Below the pieces are notes generated by a model. It was not told where the DNA came from. It did no database searches and saw only the letters and a program-made list of their open reading frames with translations. From assembly GCF_002086115.1 (NCBI RefSeq), contig NZ_MVHJ01000007.1, positions 1 to 64,000 of the forward strand: DNA of 64,000 bases, read 5' to 3'. Within the stretch, counting starts at the first letter, position 1; the number at the start of each line of letters is the position of its first letter. A program made the position numbers and the translations under genes. The stretch is from Mycolicibacterium bacteremicum. GTDB taxonomy: Bacteria; Actinomycetota; Actinomycetes; Mycobacteriales; Mycobacteriaceae. Shown here piece after piece: positions 30,752 to 39,591 of this stretch.

Positions 30752-31519
30752 GTGCGAATCACCGTACTGGGTTGTTCCGGCAGTGTTGTCGGCCCCGATT
30801 CGCCCGCGTCCGGATATCTGCTGACCGAGCCCGACACCGTGCCGATGGTCCTGGACTTCGGCGGCGGGGTGCTGGGCGCGCTGCAACGCCACGCCGACCC
30901 CGGCTCGGTCAACGTGCTGCTCTCGCACCTGCACGCCGATCACTGTCTGGATCTGCCCGGCCTGTTCGTCTGGCGCCGCTACCATCCGAACCCGCCCGAG
31001 GGGCGCGCCATGCTGTTCGGTCCGACGCATACCTGGGAACGGCTGGGTGCCGCGTCGTCGCCGGAGGGCGGCGAGATCGACGACGTGACCGACATCTTCG
31101 ACATTCAGCCCTGGGTCGACGGACAGGCGGTGCGCCTGGGCGCGCTGACCGTCGAGCCCCGGCTCGTGTGTCATCCGACCGAGTCCTACGGCATGCGCTT
31201 CACCGACCGCGACGGCGTGACATTCGCCTACAGCGGCGACACCGGGATCTGTGATGCGGTGGTGGAATTGGCGCGCGGTGTCGACGTGTTCCTGTGCGAG
31301 GCCTCCTGGACGCACTCGCCGGAACGTCCGCCGAACCTGCATCTGTCCGGTACCGAGGCCGGTCAGATCGCGGCGCGCGCCGGTGTCGGCGAACTGCTGC
31401 TGACCCATATCCCGCCGTGGACCTCGCGCGAGGACGTCATCAGCGAGGCCAAGGCGGAGTTCGACGGTCCCGTGCACGCGGTGGTGTGCGGCGAGACCAT
31501 CGATGTGACCCGCCACTGA
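30752..31519 (+). CDS. metallo-beta-lactamase-fold cyclic nucleotide phosphodiesterase (Rv1339 type)
   Basis: A 255-residue MBL-fold enzyme. Metal ligands are HLHADHCLDL (HxHxDH), the later SGDTGICDA Asp and LLTHIPPW His. Rv1339, its close relative, has been reported to hydrolyse cAMP, so it may counterbalance the membrane cyclase at 6608-8224. GTG at 30752 gives the conserved start MRITVLGCSGSVVGPDSPAS. No good Shine-Dalgarno is visible, so translation may be leaderless or weak. Directly follows the site where murI is usually found. Confidence 0.9.
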   Translation: MRITVLGCSGSVVGPDSPASGYLLTEPDTVPMVLDFGGGVLGALQRHADPGSVNVLLSHLHADHCLDLPGLFVWRRYHPNPPEGRAMLFGPTHTWERLGAASSPEGGEIDDVTDIFDIQPWVDGQAVRLGALTVEPRLVCHPTESYGMRFTDRDGVTFAYSGDTGICDAVVELARGVDVFLCEASWTHSPERPPNLHLSGTEAGQIAARAGVGELLLTHIPPWTSREDVISEAKAEFDGPVHAVVCGETIDVTRH

Positions 31520-31553
31520 GTTATCGGTCGGGATGCCGCGTTAGGGTTGGCCG

Positions 31554-32336
31554 GTGTCCAGACGAGAAGACGGCCGGCTTGACGACGAGCTGAGGCCAGT
31601 GGTCATCACCCGCGGTTTCACCTCTCATCCCGCGGGTTCGGTCCTGGTGGAATTCGGCCAGACCCGGGTCATGTGCACCGCCTCGGTCACCGAGGGCGTG
31701 CCGCGCTGGCGAAAGGGAAGCGGTCAGGGGTGGCTCACCGCCGAGTACGCGATGCTGCCGGCGGCCACCCACGAGCGCTCCGGGCGGGAGTCGGTCAAGG
31801 GCAAGGTGGGCGGACGCACCCAGGAGATCAGCCGGCTGGTCGGCCGCTCGCTGCGGGCGTGCATCGACCTCGGCGCGCTGGGGGAGAACACCATCGCCGT
31901 CGACTGCGATGTGCTGCAGGCCGACGGTGGCACCCGCACTGCCGCGATCACCGGCGCCTATGTCGCGCTGGCCGATGCCGTGACCTATCTGGCGGCGGCC
32001 GGCAAGCTCTCCGATCCGCGGCCGTTGTCGTGCGCCATCGCCGCGGTGTCGGTCGGCGTGGTCGACGGCCGGGTGCGCCTGGACCTGCCCTACACCGAGG
32101 ACTCCCGTGCCGAGGTCGACATGAACGTCGTCGCCACCGACACCGGCACCCTGGTCGAGATCCAGGGCACCGGCGAGGGCGCCACGTTCCCGCGGTCGAC
32201 GCTGGACAAGATGCTCGATGCGGCGTTGGCCGGTTGCGAGGAACTGTTCGCGATCCAGCGGGCGGCACTCGAGCTGCCGTATCCGGGCGTCCTTCCCGAG
32301 CCCACCGGGCCGGCCAAGAAGGCGTTCGGAAGCTGA
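31554..32336 (+). CDS. rph: ribonuclease PH
   Basis: A 260-residue phosphorolytic 3'-5' exoribonuclease trimming tRNA 3' ends. Motifs are [70 protein letters not shown] and [13 protein letters not shown] at 31554. Its TGA overlaps the presumed start of rdgB as CTGA. Corresponds to Rv1340. Confidence 0.96.
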   Translation: MSRREDGRLDDELRPVVITRGFTSHPAGSVLVEFGQTRVMCTASVTEGVPRWRKGSGQGWLTAEYAMLPAATHERSGRESVKGKVGGRTQEISRLVGRSLRACIDLGALGENTIAVDCDVLQADGGTRTAAITGAYVALADAVTYLAAAGKLSDPRPLSCAIAAVSVGVVDGRVRLDLPYTEDSRAEVDMNVVATDTGTLVEIQGTGEGATFPRSTLDKMLDAALAGCEELFAIQRAALELPYPGVLPEPTGPAKKAFGS

Positions 32337-32932
32337 CCCGGTTACTGGTTGCCTCGCGCAACGCCAAGAAGCTGGCCGAGCTGCGCCGGGTGCTCGACGC
32401 GGCCGGGGTCTCCGGGTTGGAGTTGCTGTCGCTGACGGGCGTCCCCGACTTCCCGGAGGCGCCCGAGACGGGTGCCACCTTCGAGGAGAACGCATTGGCC
32501 AAGGCGCGCGATGCCTTCGCCGCGACCGGATTGCCGTCGGTGGCCGACGATTCCGGATTGGCCGTCGATGCACTGAACGGGATGCCCGGCGTGCTGTCGG
32601 CACGGTGGGCCGGTGCGCACGGCGATGACGAGGCGAATCTGCAACTGCTGTTGGGGCAGTTGCGCGATGTCCCCGACGACCGGCGCGGCGCGGCCTTCGT
32701 GTCTGCGTGTGCGCTGGTCTCCGCGGCAGGGGAGACGGTGGTGCGCGGCGAGTGGGCGGGCACGATCGCGCGGGCGCCGCGCGGGGACGGCGGCTTCGGC
32801 TACGACCCGATCTTCGTGCCGACCGAATCGTCGCGCTCGGCGGCGGAGTTGTCGCCGGCGGAGAAGGATGCCGCCTCGCACCGCGGCCGGGCGCTGGCGC
32901 TGCTGCTGCCCGCGCTGCGCACGCTGGTCTGA
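32333..32932 (+). CDS. rdgB: non-canonical purine NTP pyrophosphatase (RdgB/HAM1)
   Basis: A 199-residue nucleotide house-cleaning enzyme hydrolysing ITP, dITP and XTP. It has [64 protein letters not shown] and SHRGRAL, all family signatures. No ATG, GTG or TTG lies near the expected N-terminus in this frame. The codon in the right place is CTG at 32333, which overlaps the rph stop as CTGA. This makes CTG initiation with translational coupling the simplest reading. Corresponds to Rv1341. Confidence 0.92.
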   Translation: MTRLLVASRNAKKLAELRRVLDAAGVSGLELLSLTGVPDFPEAPETGATFEENALAKARDAFAATGLPSVADDSGLAVDALNGMPGVLSARWAGAHGDDEANLQLLLGQLRDVPDDRRGAAFVSACALVSAAGETVVRGEWAGTIARAPRGDGGFGYDPIFVPTESSRSAAELSPAEKDAASHRGRALALLLPALRTLV

Positions 32933-32966
32933 GTCGGACGCGCGCGGACCCCCCGCGGACTCCCGC

Positions 32967-33028
32967 GGCGAAACACGCGTACCGGGGGCGAATCCTCGAG
33001 TCCGAACCCCGGGTACGCGAGTTTCGCC
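32967..33028. repeat. 62-bp intergenic palindromic element, copy 2
   Basis: Opens GGCGAAACACGCGTACC and closes GGTACGCGAGTTTCGCC; the ends are inverted with one mismatch in 17. In reverse orientation it aligns over the full 62 bp with the element at 19567-19628. Lies between rdgB and the MFS gene, 40 bases before the latter's start. Same possible roles: dispersed palindrome, transcription terminator, or protein-binding site. Confidence 0.75.
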
Positions 33029-33068
33029 AAGGGCGAGGCGGAATTTTGCATAGCGCAACTAACGTGTA

Positions 33069-34556
33069 ATGCTCGCGGGCGTGGTTCCCCCCGTTCAGCG
33101 GCGGCCCTCCCGGACAGTCTCGGCGGCCCATCCCGGTGTGCTCATCGCCGTGCTGTGCGCTGCCGGTATCAGCGTCTCCCTGATGCAGACGTTGATGATC
33201 CCGCTGATCCCGGAACTGCCGAAGCTGCTCGACGCCAGCGTTTCTGACGCATCCTGGGCGATCACTTCGACCCTGCTGACCGCCGCCGTCGCCACCCCGG
33301 TGTTCGGCAGGCTGGGCGATCTGTACGGCCCGAAACCCATCCTGATCGCGTGCGCGGTGGTGCTGATCGCCGGCTCGTCGATCGCCGCCGCGAGCTCGAG
33401 TCTGATCCCATTCGTCATCGGCCGAGGCATGCAGGGTGTGGGCATCCCCATCATCCCGCTGGGCATCAGTGTGCTGCGCGCGTCGGTTCCCGCCGAGCGG
33501 GTGGGTGGTGCGATGGGACTGATGAGCTCGTCGCTGGGTGTGGGCGGCGCGCTCGGTCTGCCGTTGTCGGCGGCGATCGCCCAGCAGTTCTCCTGGCACG
33601 CGCTGTTCTGGTTCGCCGCGGGCATCGGGGTGGTGCTGCTGGTGCTGTTCGTCGTGCTGGTGCCGGCGGTCCCGGCGAGCTCCGCCGACCGACTCGACCC
33701 GCTGGGGGCGGTGTTGCTGGCGGGCGGGCTGGTGACCCTGCTGCTCGGCATCACCAAGGGCCGCGACTGGGGCTGGACGTCCGGGCTGACCGTCGGGATG
33801 TTCGGTTCCTCGGTGGCGGTCTTCGCCGTCTTCGTGGTCTGGCAACTGCGGTTCGACTCGCCGATCGTCGATCTGCGTACCTCGGCGCGGCCGCCCGTGC
33901 TGATCACCAACATCGCCTCGGTGGGCGTCGGCTTCGCGATGTTCGCGCTGTCGCTGATCGCCCCGCAGGTGCTCGAACTGCCCGTCGAGACGGGTTACGG
34001 GCTGGGCATGTCGATGCTGGAGGCCGGGCTGTGGATGGCTCCGGGCGGACTGGCCATGATGGTGATGGCGCCGATCGCGGCACGGGTGGCCGCGGCGCGC
34101 GGACCGCGGTTCACGTTGTTCGTCGGCTGCCTGGTGATCGCCGGGTCGTATCTGGCCGGGTTGTGGCTGCTGGGCGGCGGCCCGCAGGTGCTGATCTTCA
34201 ACGTCCTGGTCAGCATCGGGGTGGGCTTCGCCTATGCCTCGATGCCGGCGCTGATCAACGCCGCCGTCCCGATGTCGGAGACGGCCGCGGCCAACGGACT
34301 CAACGCGCTGGCCCGGTCGCTGGGCACATCGATCTCCAGCGCGGTGATCGGCGCGATCCTGGCGGGGATGACGATGACGGCCGGCGGGCAGGAGGTGCCG
34401 ACGCTGGACGGGTTCCGGGTGGCGTTGATCGTTGCCGCCGGGGTGGCCGCGGCATCGGCGGTCGGCGCGCTACTGATCCCGGCCGTGCGGCCGACCGAGG
34501 CGGTTACAGACCGAAGCGCTTCTTCACGTCTTGAGTCTGGAAGTGCTCGACGATGA
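33069..34556 (+). CDS. MFS drug exporter (DHA2/EmrB type)
   Basis: A 495-residue transporter with about 14 hydrophobic segments. The first helix pair has SLMQTLMIPLIPELPKLL, the motif A loop FGRLGDLYGPKPILI, and the motif C region GLMSSSLGVGGALGLPLS typical of proton antiporters. Likely exports a drug or metabolite; substrate unknown. ATG at 33069. The last 53 bases overlap the opposite-strand DUF3817 gene, so the charged tail is encoded antisense to it. No regulator gene adjacent. Not part of the conserved Rv1341-Rv1342c junction recalled for M. tuberculosis, so probably an insertion. Confidence 0.88.
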   Translation: MLAGVVPPVQRRPSRTVSAAHPGVLIAVLCAAGISVSLMQTLMIPLIPELPKLLDASVSDASWAITSTLLTAAVATPVFGRLGDLYGPKPILIACAVVLIAGSSIAAASSSLIPFVIGRGMQGVGIPIIPLGISVLRASVPAERVGGAMGLMSSSLGVGGALGLPLSAAIAQQFSWHALFWFAAGIGVVLLVLFVVLVPAVPASSADRLDPLGAVLLAGGLVTLLLGITKGRDWGWTSGLTVGMFGSSVAVFAVFVVWQLRFDSPIVDLRTSARPPVLITNIASVGVGFAMFALSLIAPQVLELPVETGYGLGMSMLEAGLWMAPGGLAMMVMAPIAARVAAARGPRFTLFVGCLVIAGSYLAGLWLLGGGPQVLIFNVLVSIGVGFAYASMPALINAAVPMSETAAANGLNALARSLGTSISSAVIGAILAGMTMTAGGQEVPTLDGFRVALIVAAGVAAASAVGALLIPAVRPTEAVTDRSASSRLESGSARR

Positions 34557-34857
34557 GTCCGAGCACGGGCACCGTGCCCGAGATCAGTGTGCCGAGCGTG
34601 CGGCCGAGTGGCCAACGAACCTTGACGGCCAGGTTCGCGGTGGCGATCAGGTAGGCGAAGTACACCCAGCCGTGCACGACGGCGATCCAGCTCAACGAAT
34701 CGTCGTTGAAGACATACTTCATCACCATCTCGTAGCACAGCGCGATGAGCCAGAGACCGGTCGCCCAAGCCAGCACGCGGTAGCTAGCCAGTGCCTTCTG
34801 GATGGAAGCCAGCGGAACCACCGGGGTCTGGGTGTCCTGGCCGTCGGGTGTGCTCAT
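34504..34857 (-). CDS. DUF3817 small integral membrane protein (Rv1342c type)
   Basis: A 117-residue membrane protein with three to four helices and the DUF3817 pattern: YRVLAWATGLWLIALCYEMV, the VVHGWVYFAYLIATANLAV helix with its His, and SGTVPVLGLIVEH. Function unknown. ATG at 34857 overlaps the stop of the upstream lprD-like gene as ATGA. Ends inside the 3' part of the MFS gene. Paralogue of the gene at 11061. Confidence 0.88.
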   Translation of the reverse strand: MSTPDGQDTQTPVVPLASIQKALASYRVLAWATGLWLIALCYEMVMKYVFNDDSLSWIAVVHGWVYFAYLIATANLAVKVRWPLGRTLGTLISGTVPVLGLIVEHFQTQDVKKRFGL

Positions 34858-35243
34858 GACTTCTTCGTCCTGTCCTCAGGGTTGTCGGATCTGGCGAGCT
34901 CGGCGAGATAGGCGTTGTACTCCCGCAGCGTCGGATCATCCTCGACGCCCGCTGCGGCGGTGGGACGCTCGGGCAGCAGGCCGGCGGGGATCTCGGTCGC
35001 CCGGGCGGTGTCGGTCGGCTCGTCGTAGGTCGGCGGAGCTTCCTCCAGCCGGACGAACTTGTAGTAGGCGTAGACACAGAACGCGGCGAACATCGGCCAC
35101 TGCAGGGCATAGCCCAGGTTCAGGAAGGTCCCCGAGTTCGATTCGTAGCGGGTCCACTGCCACCACGCCAGCAGCATGCAGCCGGTGGCGCCGACGGTGG
35201 CCAGCGCGATGAGCGCGGGTCTCCTACGTCGTGTAGTGGACAT
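34854..35243 (-). CDS. lprD: small membrane or lipoprotein, LprD type
   Basis: A 129-residue protein with a basic start, a hydrophobic segment with a Cys (ATVGATGCMLLAWW) and a second hydrophobic helix (WPMFAAFCVYAYYKFV). A polar acidic tail ends in KKS. M. tuberculosis Rv1343c in this position is annotated LprD. The lipobox here is not perfect (VGATGC), and a two-helix membrane protein is equally possible. Forms a two-gene operon with the DUF3817 gene, ATGA overlap. Confidence 0.8.
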   Translation of the reverse strand: MSTTRRRRPALIALATVGATGCMLLAWWQWTRYESNSGTFLNLGYALQWPMFAAFCVYAYYKFVRLEEAPPTYDEPTDTARATEIPAGLLPERPTAAAGVEDDPTLREYNAYLAELARSDNPEDRTKKS

Positions 35244-35269
35244 GGGTCAACTTTACCGCCCGCCGATTT

Positions 35270-35998
35270 TCAGGCCTTGGGGCCGATGAACTCGTCGAGG
35301 CGGGCCGTGGCCGCCTTGCGGTAGACGGCGATCATGTAGCGACTGTTCTGCGTCCACGGGATGCCGAGCGCGTCGAGTGCCGCACAGAACAGGTTGCGGA
35401 TGTCGGTGGAGTGGTTGGTGAAGTGGTACCGGACGCTGGCCACCCCGCGGTCGTTGGCGACCACCCGGCACCCGTCGCTGTGGATGAGACCTCGGACAAA
35501 GTCCTCGGTCGCCGCGTCGACGTGGGCCTGCTGCCAGGCTTCCAGGACGATCGGCCGGAGGTGTTTGGGGCCGGGTCCGTGCTGCGGGAAAAGGCACGGC
35601 CAGTGTTTGGAGTAGAGCGACACTACGACGTAGTTCGCTTTCTGCTGCTGCACGTGGGCGTGCTGCCCATCCATCACGACGTCGATTGCCTTCCGGCAGC
35701 TGTCGATGATGCCCGGGTACTTGGTGTCGAGGGCAATGCGGAGACGCCAAACGCGGCCCATCCGTGAAATGCAGCCGTCGCCGAGGTACAAGCCGAGAAG
35801 GTAGGCGTAATCCGTCGATGGCAGCGACGAGTAGCTATGCGATCGGCAGTCGAGTGGGTGGGCCAGGCGTGGCGGAGGGCGGTTTCGCCAGTCGCACACG
35901 GTGGTCCTCGGCACGCCGGTGTGTCGTGAAATGGCGGAATTATCGAGGCCAACCGCAATGAGTCGGCGAACCTCCTCGAAGTCGTCGACTGCGCGCAC
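35270..35998 (-). CDS. HTH plus LAGLIDADG endonuclease-like protein
   Basis: A 242-residue protein. Residues 8-40 form an HTH (RLIAVGLDNSAISRHTGVPR) like those of resolvases and homing-endonuclease tails. Two LAGLIDADG helices follow, YLLGLYLGDG (66-75) and FVRGLIHSDG (167-176), each with an acidic residue at the catalytic position. That layout fits a monomeric double-motif homing endonuclease or a maturase-like DNA-binding derivative. It is free-standing: no intron or intein surrounds it. It starts 81 bases from, and is divergent to, a tRNA-Leu gene. Codon use looks less GC-biased than its neighbours, suggesting transfer. Confidence 0.8.
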   Translation of the reverse strand: MRAVDDFEEVRRLIAVGLDNSAISRHTGVPRTTVCDWRNRPPPRLAHPLDCRSHSYSSLPSTDYAYLLGLYLGDGCISRMGRVWRLRIALDTKYPGIIDSCRKAIDVVMDGQHAHVQQQKANYVVVSLYSKHWPCLFPQHGPGPKHLRPIVLEAWQQAHVDAATEDFVRGLIHSDGCRVVANDRGVASVRYHFTNHSTDIRNLFCAALDALGIPWTQNSRYMIAVYRKAATARLDEFIGPKA

Positions 35999-36037
35999 TC
36001 AGCCCCCTTACGTTGGAATCGAGGTTAAGTGGTCCCT

Positions 36038-36068
36038 CTGACACTTTCCTCAAGAGCGGAGCTATCCT
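36038..36068 (+). promoter_or_regulatory. possible tRNA-Leu promoter
   Basis: CTGACA (36038-36043) and TATCCT (36063-36068) are separated by 19 bases and end ten bases before the tRNA. They fit a SigA-type promoter with a slightly long spacer. Suggestive only. Confidence 0.4.
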
Positions 36069-36078
36069 GGACGGGCTC

Positions 36079-36162
36079 GCGCGAGTGGCGAAATGGCATA
36101 CGCGATGGCTTTAGGTGCCATTGTCTTCGGACGTGGGGGTTCGAGTCCCCCCTCGCGCACCA
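36079..36162 (+). tRNA. tRNA-Leu (anticodon UAG)
   Basis: An 84-base class II tRNA. The acceptor arm GCGCGAG (36079-36085) pairs with CTCGCGC (36152-36158), followed by A and an encoded CCA. The anticodon stem ATGGC/GCCAT encloses the loop TTTAGGT, giving anticodon TAG, which reads CUA leucine codons. A long variable arm (TGTCTTCGGACG) and the T-arm GGGGGTTCGAGTCCCCC are clear. tRNA genes are common integration sites, and the genes beyond it are accessory. Confidence 0.96.
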
Positions 36163-36429
36163 CAGAGTGTTTACTGCAATCATCGCGAGAGCGAACGGCC
36201 CGGTGCAGGTCTTTCGCTAGAGCGAGGGAGCCGCCCGTGCAAGTCCGGCGGCTTGTCGGTTGGTTGGATCTGGCCGGCCTCTTCGAGGGCGCCCCAATCG
36301 CCGCGGCTTCGGAGTTGGTCGCCTTCGGGACGAGCAAGCCGGCATCGGCAGGCCTTCGCGTTCTCCAATGAGCTGCGCCTGGCAAATTGCGCACACTTCG
36401 GGGAAATGCTGCGCCACATGGTGAAGTGC
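36163..36429. other. gene-free stretch after tRNA-Leu
   Basis: 267 bases without a credible gene. It contains one modest hairpin, AGCCGCC (36229-36235) with GGCGGCT (36247-36253), which might end the tRNA transcript. Short frames here have no signal peptide, motif or start site. No repeat of the tRNA 3' end was seen, so no attachment site can be called. Confidence 0.6.
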
Positions 36430-38622
36430 TCAGCGCAGGAGGGCTTCCGGGTGGATGGGTAGGTCACGGACACGGATGCCGGTGGCGTTGAACACGGCAT
36501 TGCCGATGGCCGCGGCCGAGCCCACCGTGCCCAGTTCGCCGACACCGCGAGCGCCGACGTCGCTGAAGTCGGGGTCATCGCCGTCGAGACATACCGCGTC
36601 GATGAACGGCACATCGGCGTTGACGGGAACGACGTAGTCGGCGAGATTGGCGGCCGCCAGGCGCCCGGAAGGTTCGATCGGATCGGCTTCCAGCAGCGCG
36701 TGCCCGATGCCGAAGATGACGCCGCCGACGATCTGGCTACGGGCAGCTTTGGCGTTGATCACCCGGCCGATGTCGACGACGGTGGTGAACCTGGTGACTC
36801 GTGTTTCCCCCGTATAGGAGTTCACCCGCACCTCGCAGAAATGCGCACCGAACCCATGCGCTGCGAACTGCGGCGAGATCGTGTCGTCGCTGCTGCGGAT
36901 GGCATCGATCGTCTGTATTCCCAAGCTGCGCAGCAGATCGGCAAAAGCGATGCGCTCGTTGCCGCTTCGCAACGTACCCGCCGCATAGGACACCGGTGTC
37001 TGCGAACCTGCCAACGGTGAGCGTCGACTTGTCGACGCGGCCTGGACAAGATTGTCGACTGCGGCCCGTGCGGCCGCGCGGGCGGTCGGAGCCATGCTGC
37101 CGGTGGCGCGAGAGCCGACGGCGCCAGGACCGGGCGGCAGGATGGTGTCACCCACCTCTGCGACGACACGGTCAACCGGCAGGCCCACTGCATCGGCGAC
37201 GACAATCGCCAGCGCGGTGGCGGCGCCTGTGCCGATATCCATGACCCCCGTCGATGCCAGCACCGTGCCGTCGTCGCGGAAACGCACCTCAACCGCATTT
37301 CCGGAACGCCCGGCGGCCGGGTAGATCGCGGTGGCCATCCCCGAGCCGATCTGCCACTGACCATCGCGGTTGGTCGCAGGTGCGCGGCTTTCCCAGCCGA
37401 ATCGGCCGGCCCCGATCCGATAACACTCGTCTAGTCTCTTGCTGGTCCACCGGCGATTGGTCCCGGGCAGCGTCGTCGCATAGTTGCGCATCCGCAACTC
37501 CACCGGGTCGACGCCGATGGCCACCGCCAGTTCATCCATCGCCGTTTCGATGGCGAATGCCCCGGGTGCCTCGTTGGGCGCACGCATCGCCCAGGTCGGC
37601 GGCGTGTCCAGCGTGACTTGGCGTTGATCCACATGCAGATTCGGCGTGCGGTACAGCGCTGCGCTGGTTTCGGCAGCCGTGCGCATCGGCCAACCGCCCA
37701 CCGCCGGAGCCTCGGCGTCGGATTCGTGGCTGACAGCGGTGAGTGTCCCGTCGGCGCGGGCACCCAACCGCACTCGTTGCCGTACCGCCGAACGGTGCCC
37801 CACAACGCCGAAGACCTGGCTGCGACTCAAAACCAGCTTGACCGGACGGTTCAGCTCACGAGCGGCCGCGGCGCCGAGGATGACGTCGGACCAGGGGAGT
37901 ACCCGGCTGCCGAATCCGCCGCCGACGTATGTCGAGATGATCCGTACCCGCTCGGGTACCAGCCCGAGCGCACCGGAAATTCCGGCGATCGCCCGGCCCG
38001 GAAACTGCGTGCCGGTGTAGAGGGTCAGCCGGTCATCGCGCCACACCGCCACCGATGCATGCGGTTCCATCGCCGCGGCATGTTGCACCGGCTGGGTGAC
38101 AGTGGTCTCGACGGTGATCTCACTGTTGCGCAGCGCGGCGTCGATCGAGGTGACCCCGGGCGCCAGGATGGTCCGGTTACCCGATTCCGGCGAGGCGATG
38201 CTGGTACCGGGCCGCGCAGCATCCAGTGATGTTCTGGGAGTGCGGGACTGGTAGTCGGTGATGATCATGGCCGCCGCGTCGCGGGCATGCTCGAAACTAT
38301 CGGCCACCACCACGCCGATGGCCTGGCCATAAAATTGCACCTCACGGTCCTGGAGCGGACGGTACTTCTCGCCGAGCGCGTCTGCTGCGACGGGCTGCAG
38401 CCGCAGCGGTGCGAATGGTGTGTAGACGGCCAGGACACCTGGTGCCCGCTGGGCTGCGTCGATATTCATCGTGTTGATCCGGCCCAACCCGATCGTGGCA
38501 GAAACCAGGACAGCGTGAACCAGCTCTGGTTCCCGGTAGTCAGCGGAATAGCGCGCGACGCCGGTGATCTTGGGGCGGCCGTCCACGCGGGAGATCTCGC
38601 CGCCCAGCGGTGAGGGATTCAC
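36430..38622 (-). CDS. molybdenum-binding subunit of aldehyde/xanthine-type oxidoreductase (PaoC-like)
   Basis: A 730-residue molybdopterin-cytosine-dinucleotide subunit of the xanthine oxidase family, closest in form to E. coli PaoC (YagR). Seen are RVDGRPKITGVARYSADY, the cofactor-region motifs GGGFGSR and the QPVQHAAAMEPHASVA segment, and the catalytic Glu near the end in VGARGVGELGTVG. It oxidises an aldehyde or N-heterocycle by hydroxylation. GTG at 38622 overlaps the FAD-subunit stop as GTGA. Last gene of a three-subunit operon. No maturation factor of the XdhC/PaoD type is beside it. Confidence 0.9.
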   Translation of the reverse strand: MNPSPLGGEISRVDGRPKITGVARYSADYREPELVHAVLVSATIGLGRINTMNIDAAQRAPGVLAVYTPFAPLRLQPVAADALGEKYRPLQDREVQFYGQAIGVVVADSFEHARDAAAMIITDYQSRTPRTSLDAARPGTSIASPESGNRTILAPGVTSIDAALRNSEITVETTVTQPVQHAAAMEPHASVAVWRDDRLTLYTGTQFPGRAIAGISGALGLVPERVRIISTYVGGGFGSRVLPWSDVILGAAAARELNRPVKLVLSRSQVFGVVGHRSAVRQRVRLGARADGTLTAVSHESDAEAPAVGGWPMRTAAETSAALYRTPNLHVDQRQVTLDTPPTWAMRAPNEAPGAFAIETAMDELAVAIGVDPVELRMRNYATTLPGTNRRWTSKRLDECYRIGAGRFGWESRAPATNRDGQWQIGSGMATAIYPAAGRSGNAVEVRFRDDGTVLASTGVMDIGTGAATALAIVVADAVGLPVDRVVAEVGDTILPPGPGAVGSRATGSMAPTARAAARAAVDNLVQAASTSRRSPLAGSQTPVSYAAGTLRSGNERIAFADLLRSLGIQTIDAIRSSDDTISPQFAAHGFGAHFCEVRVNSYTGETRVTRFTTVVDIGRVINAKAARSQIVGGVIFGIGHALLEADPIEPSGRLAAANLADYVVPVNADVPFIDAVCLDGDDPDFSDVGARGVGELGTVGSAAAIGNAVFNATGIRVRDLPIHPEALLR

Positions 38623-39590
38623 GAGATTTCCGTGACGTCGGAGAGGGCCCGAACAATCGCCCTGCGCAGCAGATGCGGCTTGAAACCGTTGTGCCGCAGC
38701 GGCCGGGCGTCGGTGCCCGCTACGGCAGCAGCTTCGTCGAAGGTGCGAGGCGTCGCGGGTCGACCGGCCAGGAGGGTCTCCACTTCGGGAAGCCGCCAGG
38801 GCACCGTGCCCACGCCGCCGGCGGCCAGCCGCGCCCTGGTGATCGTGCCACCGCGCAGGGTCACTGCGACGGCCACCGACGTCAATGCGAATTCATAGGA
38901 TCGGCGATCACGCACCTTGAGGTACCCGGTCCGGGTGTTCGCAGGGAACCGAGGCGCGGTGATGGCGGTGATCAGTTCGCCGGGTCTCAATTCGTTCTCT
39001 ATTTCTGGTGTCGAGCCGGGCCTGCGGTAGAACTGCTCGAGGGCCATCCTGCGCTCGCCGTCGGGACCGCTGAGCTCCACCGTCGCCTCGGCGGCCACCA
39101 GTGCGACGGCCACATCGCTGGCGTGGGTGGCCGTGCAGTCGTCGCTGGTGCCGAGCACCGCGTGGGCGCGGTTGTACCCGTCGATGGCCGGGCAGCCGGT
39201 ACCGGGGTCTCTCTTGTTGCACGGCATCGACACATCGCGAAAGTAGCCGCATCGGGTTCGCTGCAACAGGTTTCCGCCCATGCTGGCCATGTTGCGAAGT
39301 TGAGGGGAGGCACTCAACTCCAGCGCTTGGCTGATCAGTGCGTAGTTTCCGCGGACGTCAGGGTTTTCGGCGACATCGCTCATGCGTTCCAACGCGCCGA
39401 CGCGAAGACCTCGGGATCCGACGGTGATACCGGTCAACGGCAGGCCGTTGATGTCGATGACCCGCTCGGGGGTGAGAACTTCCAGCTTCATGAGGTCGAC
39501 CAGCGTGGTGCCGCCGGCGAGGTAGGCGGCGTTGCTGTGTGCGGTGGCCGCGGTCACGGAGTCAGCCAAGGTGTAGGTATAGGGTCGCAT
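38619..39590 (-). CDS. FAD-binding subunit with extra Fe-S cysteines (PaoB-like)
   Basis: A 323-residue FAD subunit of the xanthine oxidase family. The FAD loop is YLAGGTTLVDLMKLEV, with SMGGNLLQRTRCGYFRD in the second FAD region. Four Cys (in TRCGYFRD, SMPCNKRD, GTGCPAID and SDDCTA) match the additional 4Fe-4S site known from PaoB-type subunits. ATG at 39590, one base after the stop of the 2Fe-2S gene, gives a canonical N-terminus (MRPYTYTLA); an upstream GTG at 39608 is less likely. Confidence 0.9.
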   Translation of the reverse strand: MRPYTYTLADSVTAATAHSNAAYLAGGTTLVDLMKLEVLTPERVIDINGLPLTGITVGSRGLRVGALERMSDVAENPDVRGNYALISQALELSASPQLRNMASMGGNLLQRTRCGYFRDVSMPCNKRDPGTGCPAIDGYNRAHAVLGTSDDCTATHASDVAVALVAAEATVELSGPDGERRMALEQFYRRPGSTPEIENELRPGELITAITAPRFPANTRTGYLKVRDRRSYEFALTSVAVAVTLRGGTITRARLAAGGVGTVPWRLPEVETLLAGRPATPRTFDEAAAVAGTDARPLRHNGFKPHLLRRAIVRALSDVTEIS

Positions 39591-39591
39591 G

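Noticed and set aside
35270..36430. Prophage or integrative island at tRNA-Leu
   Set aside because: No integrase, transposase or repeated tRNA end was found; only the position and accessory genes suggest it.
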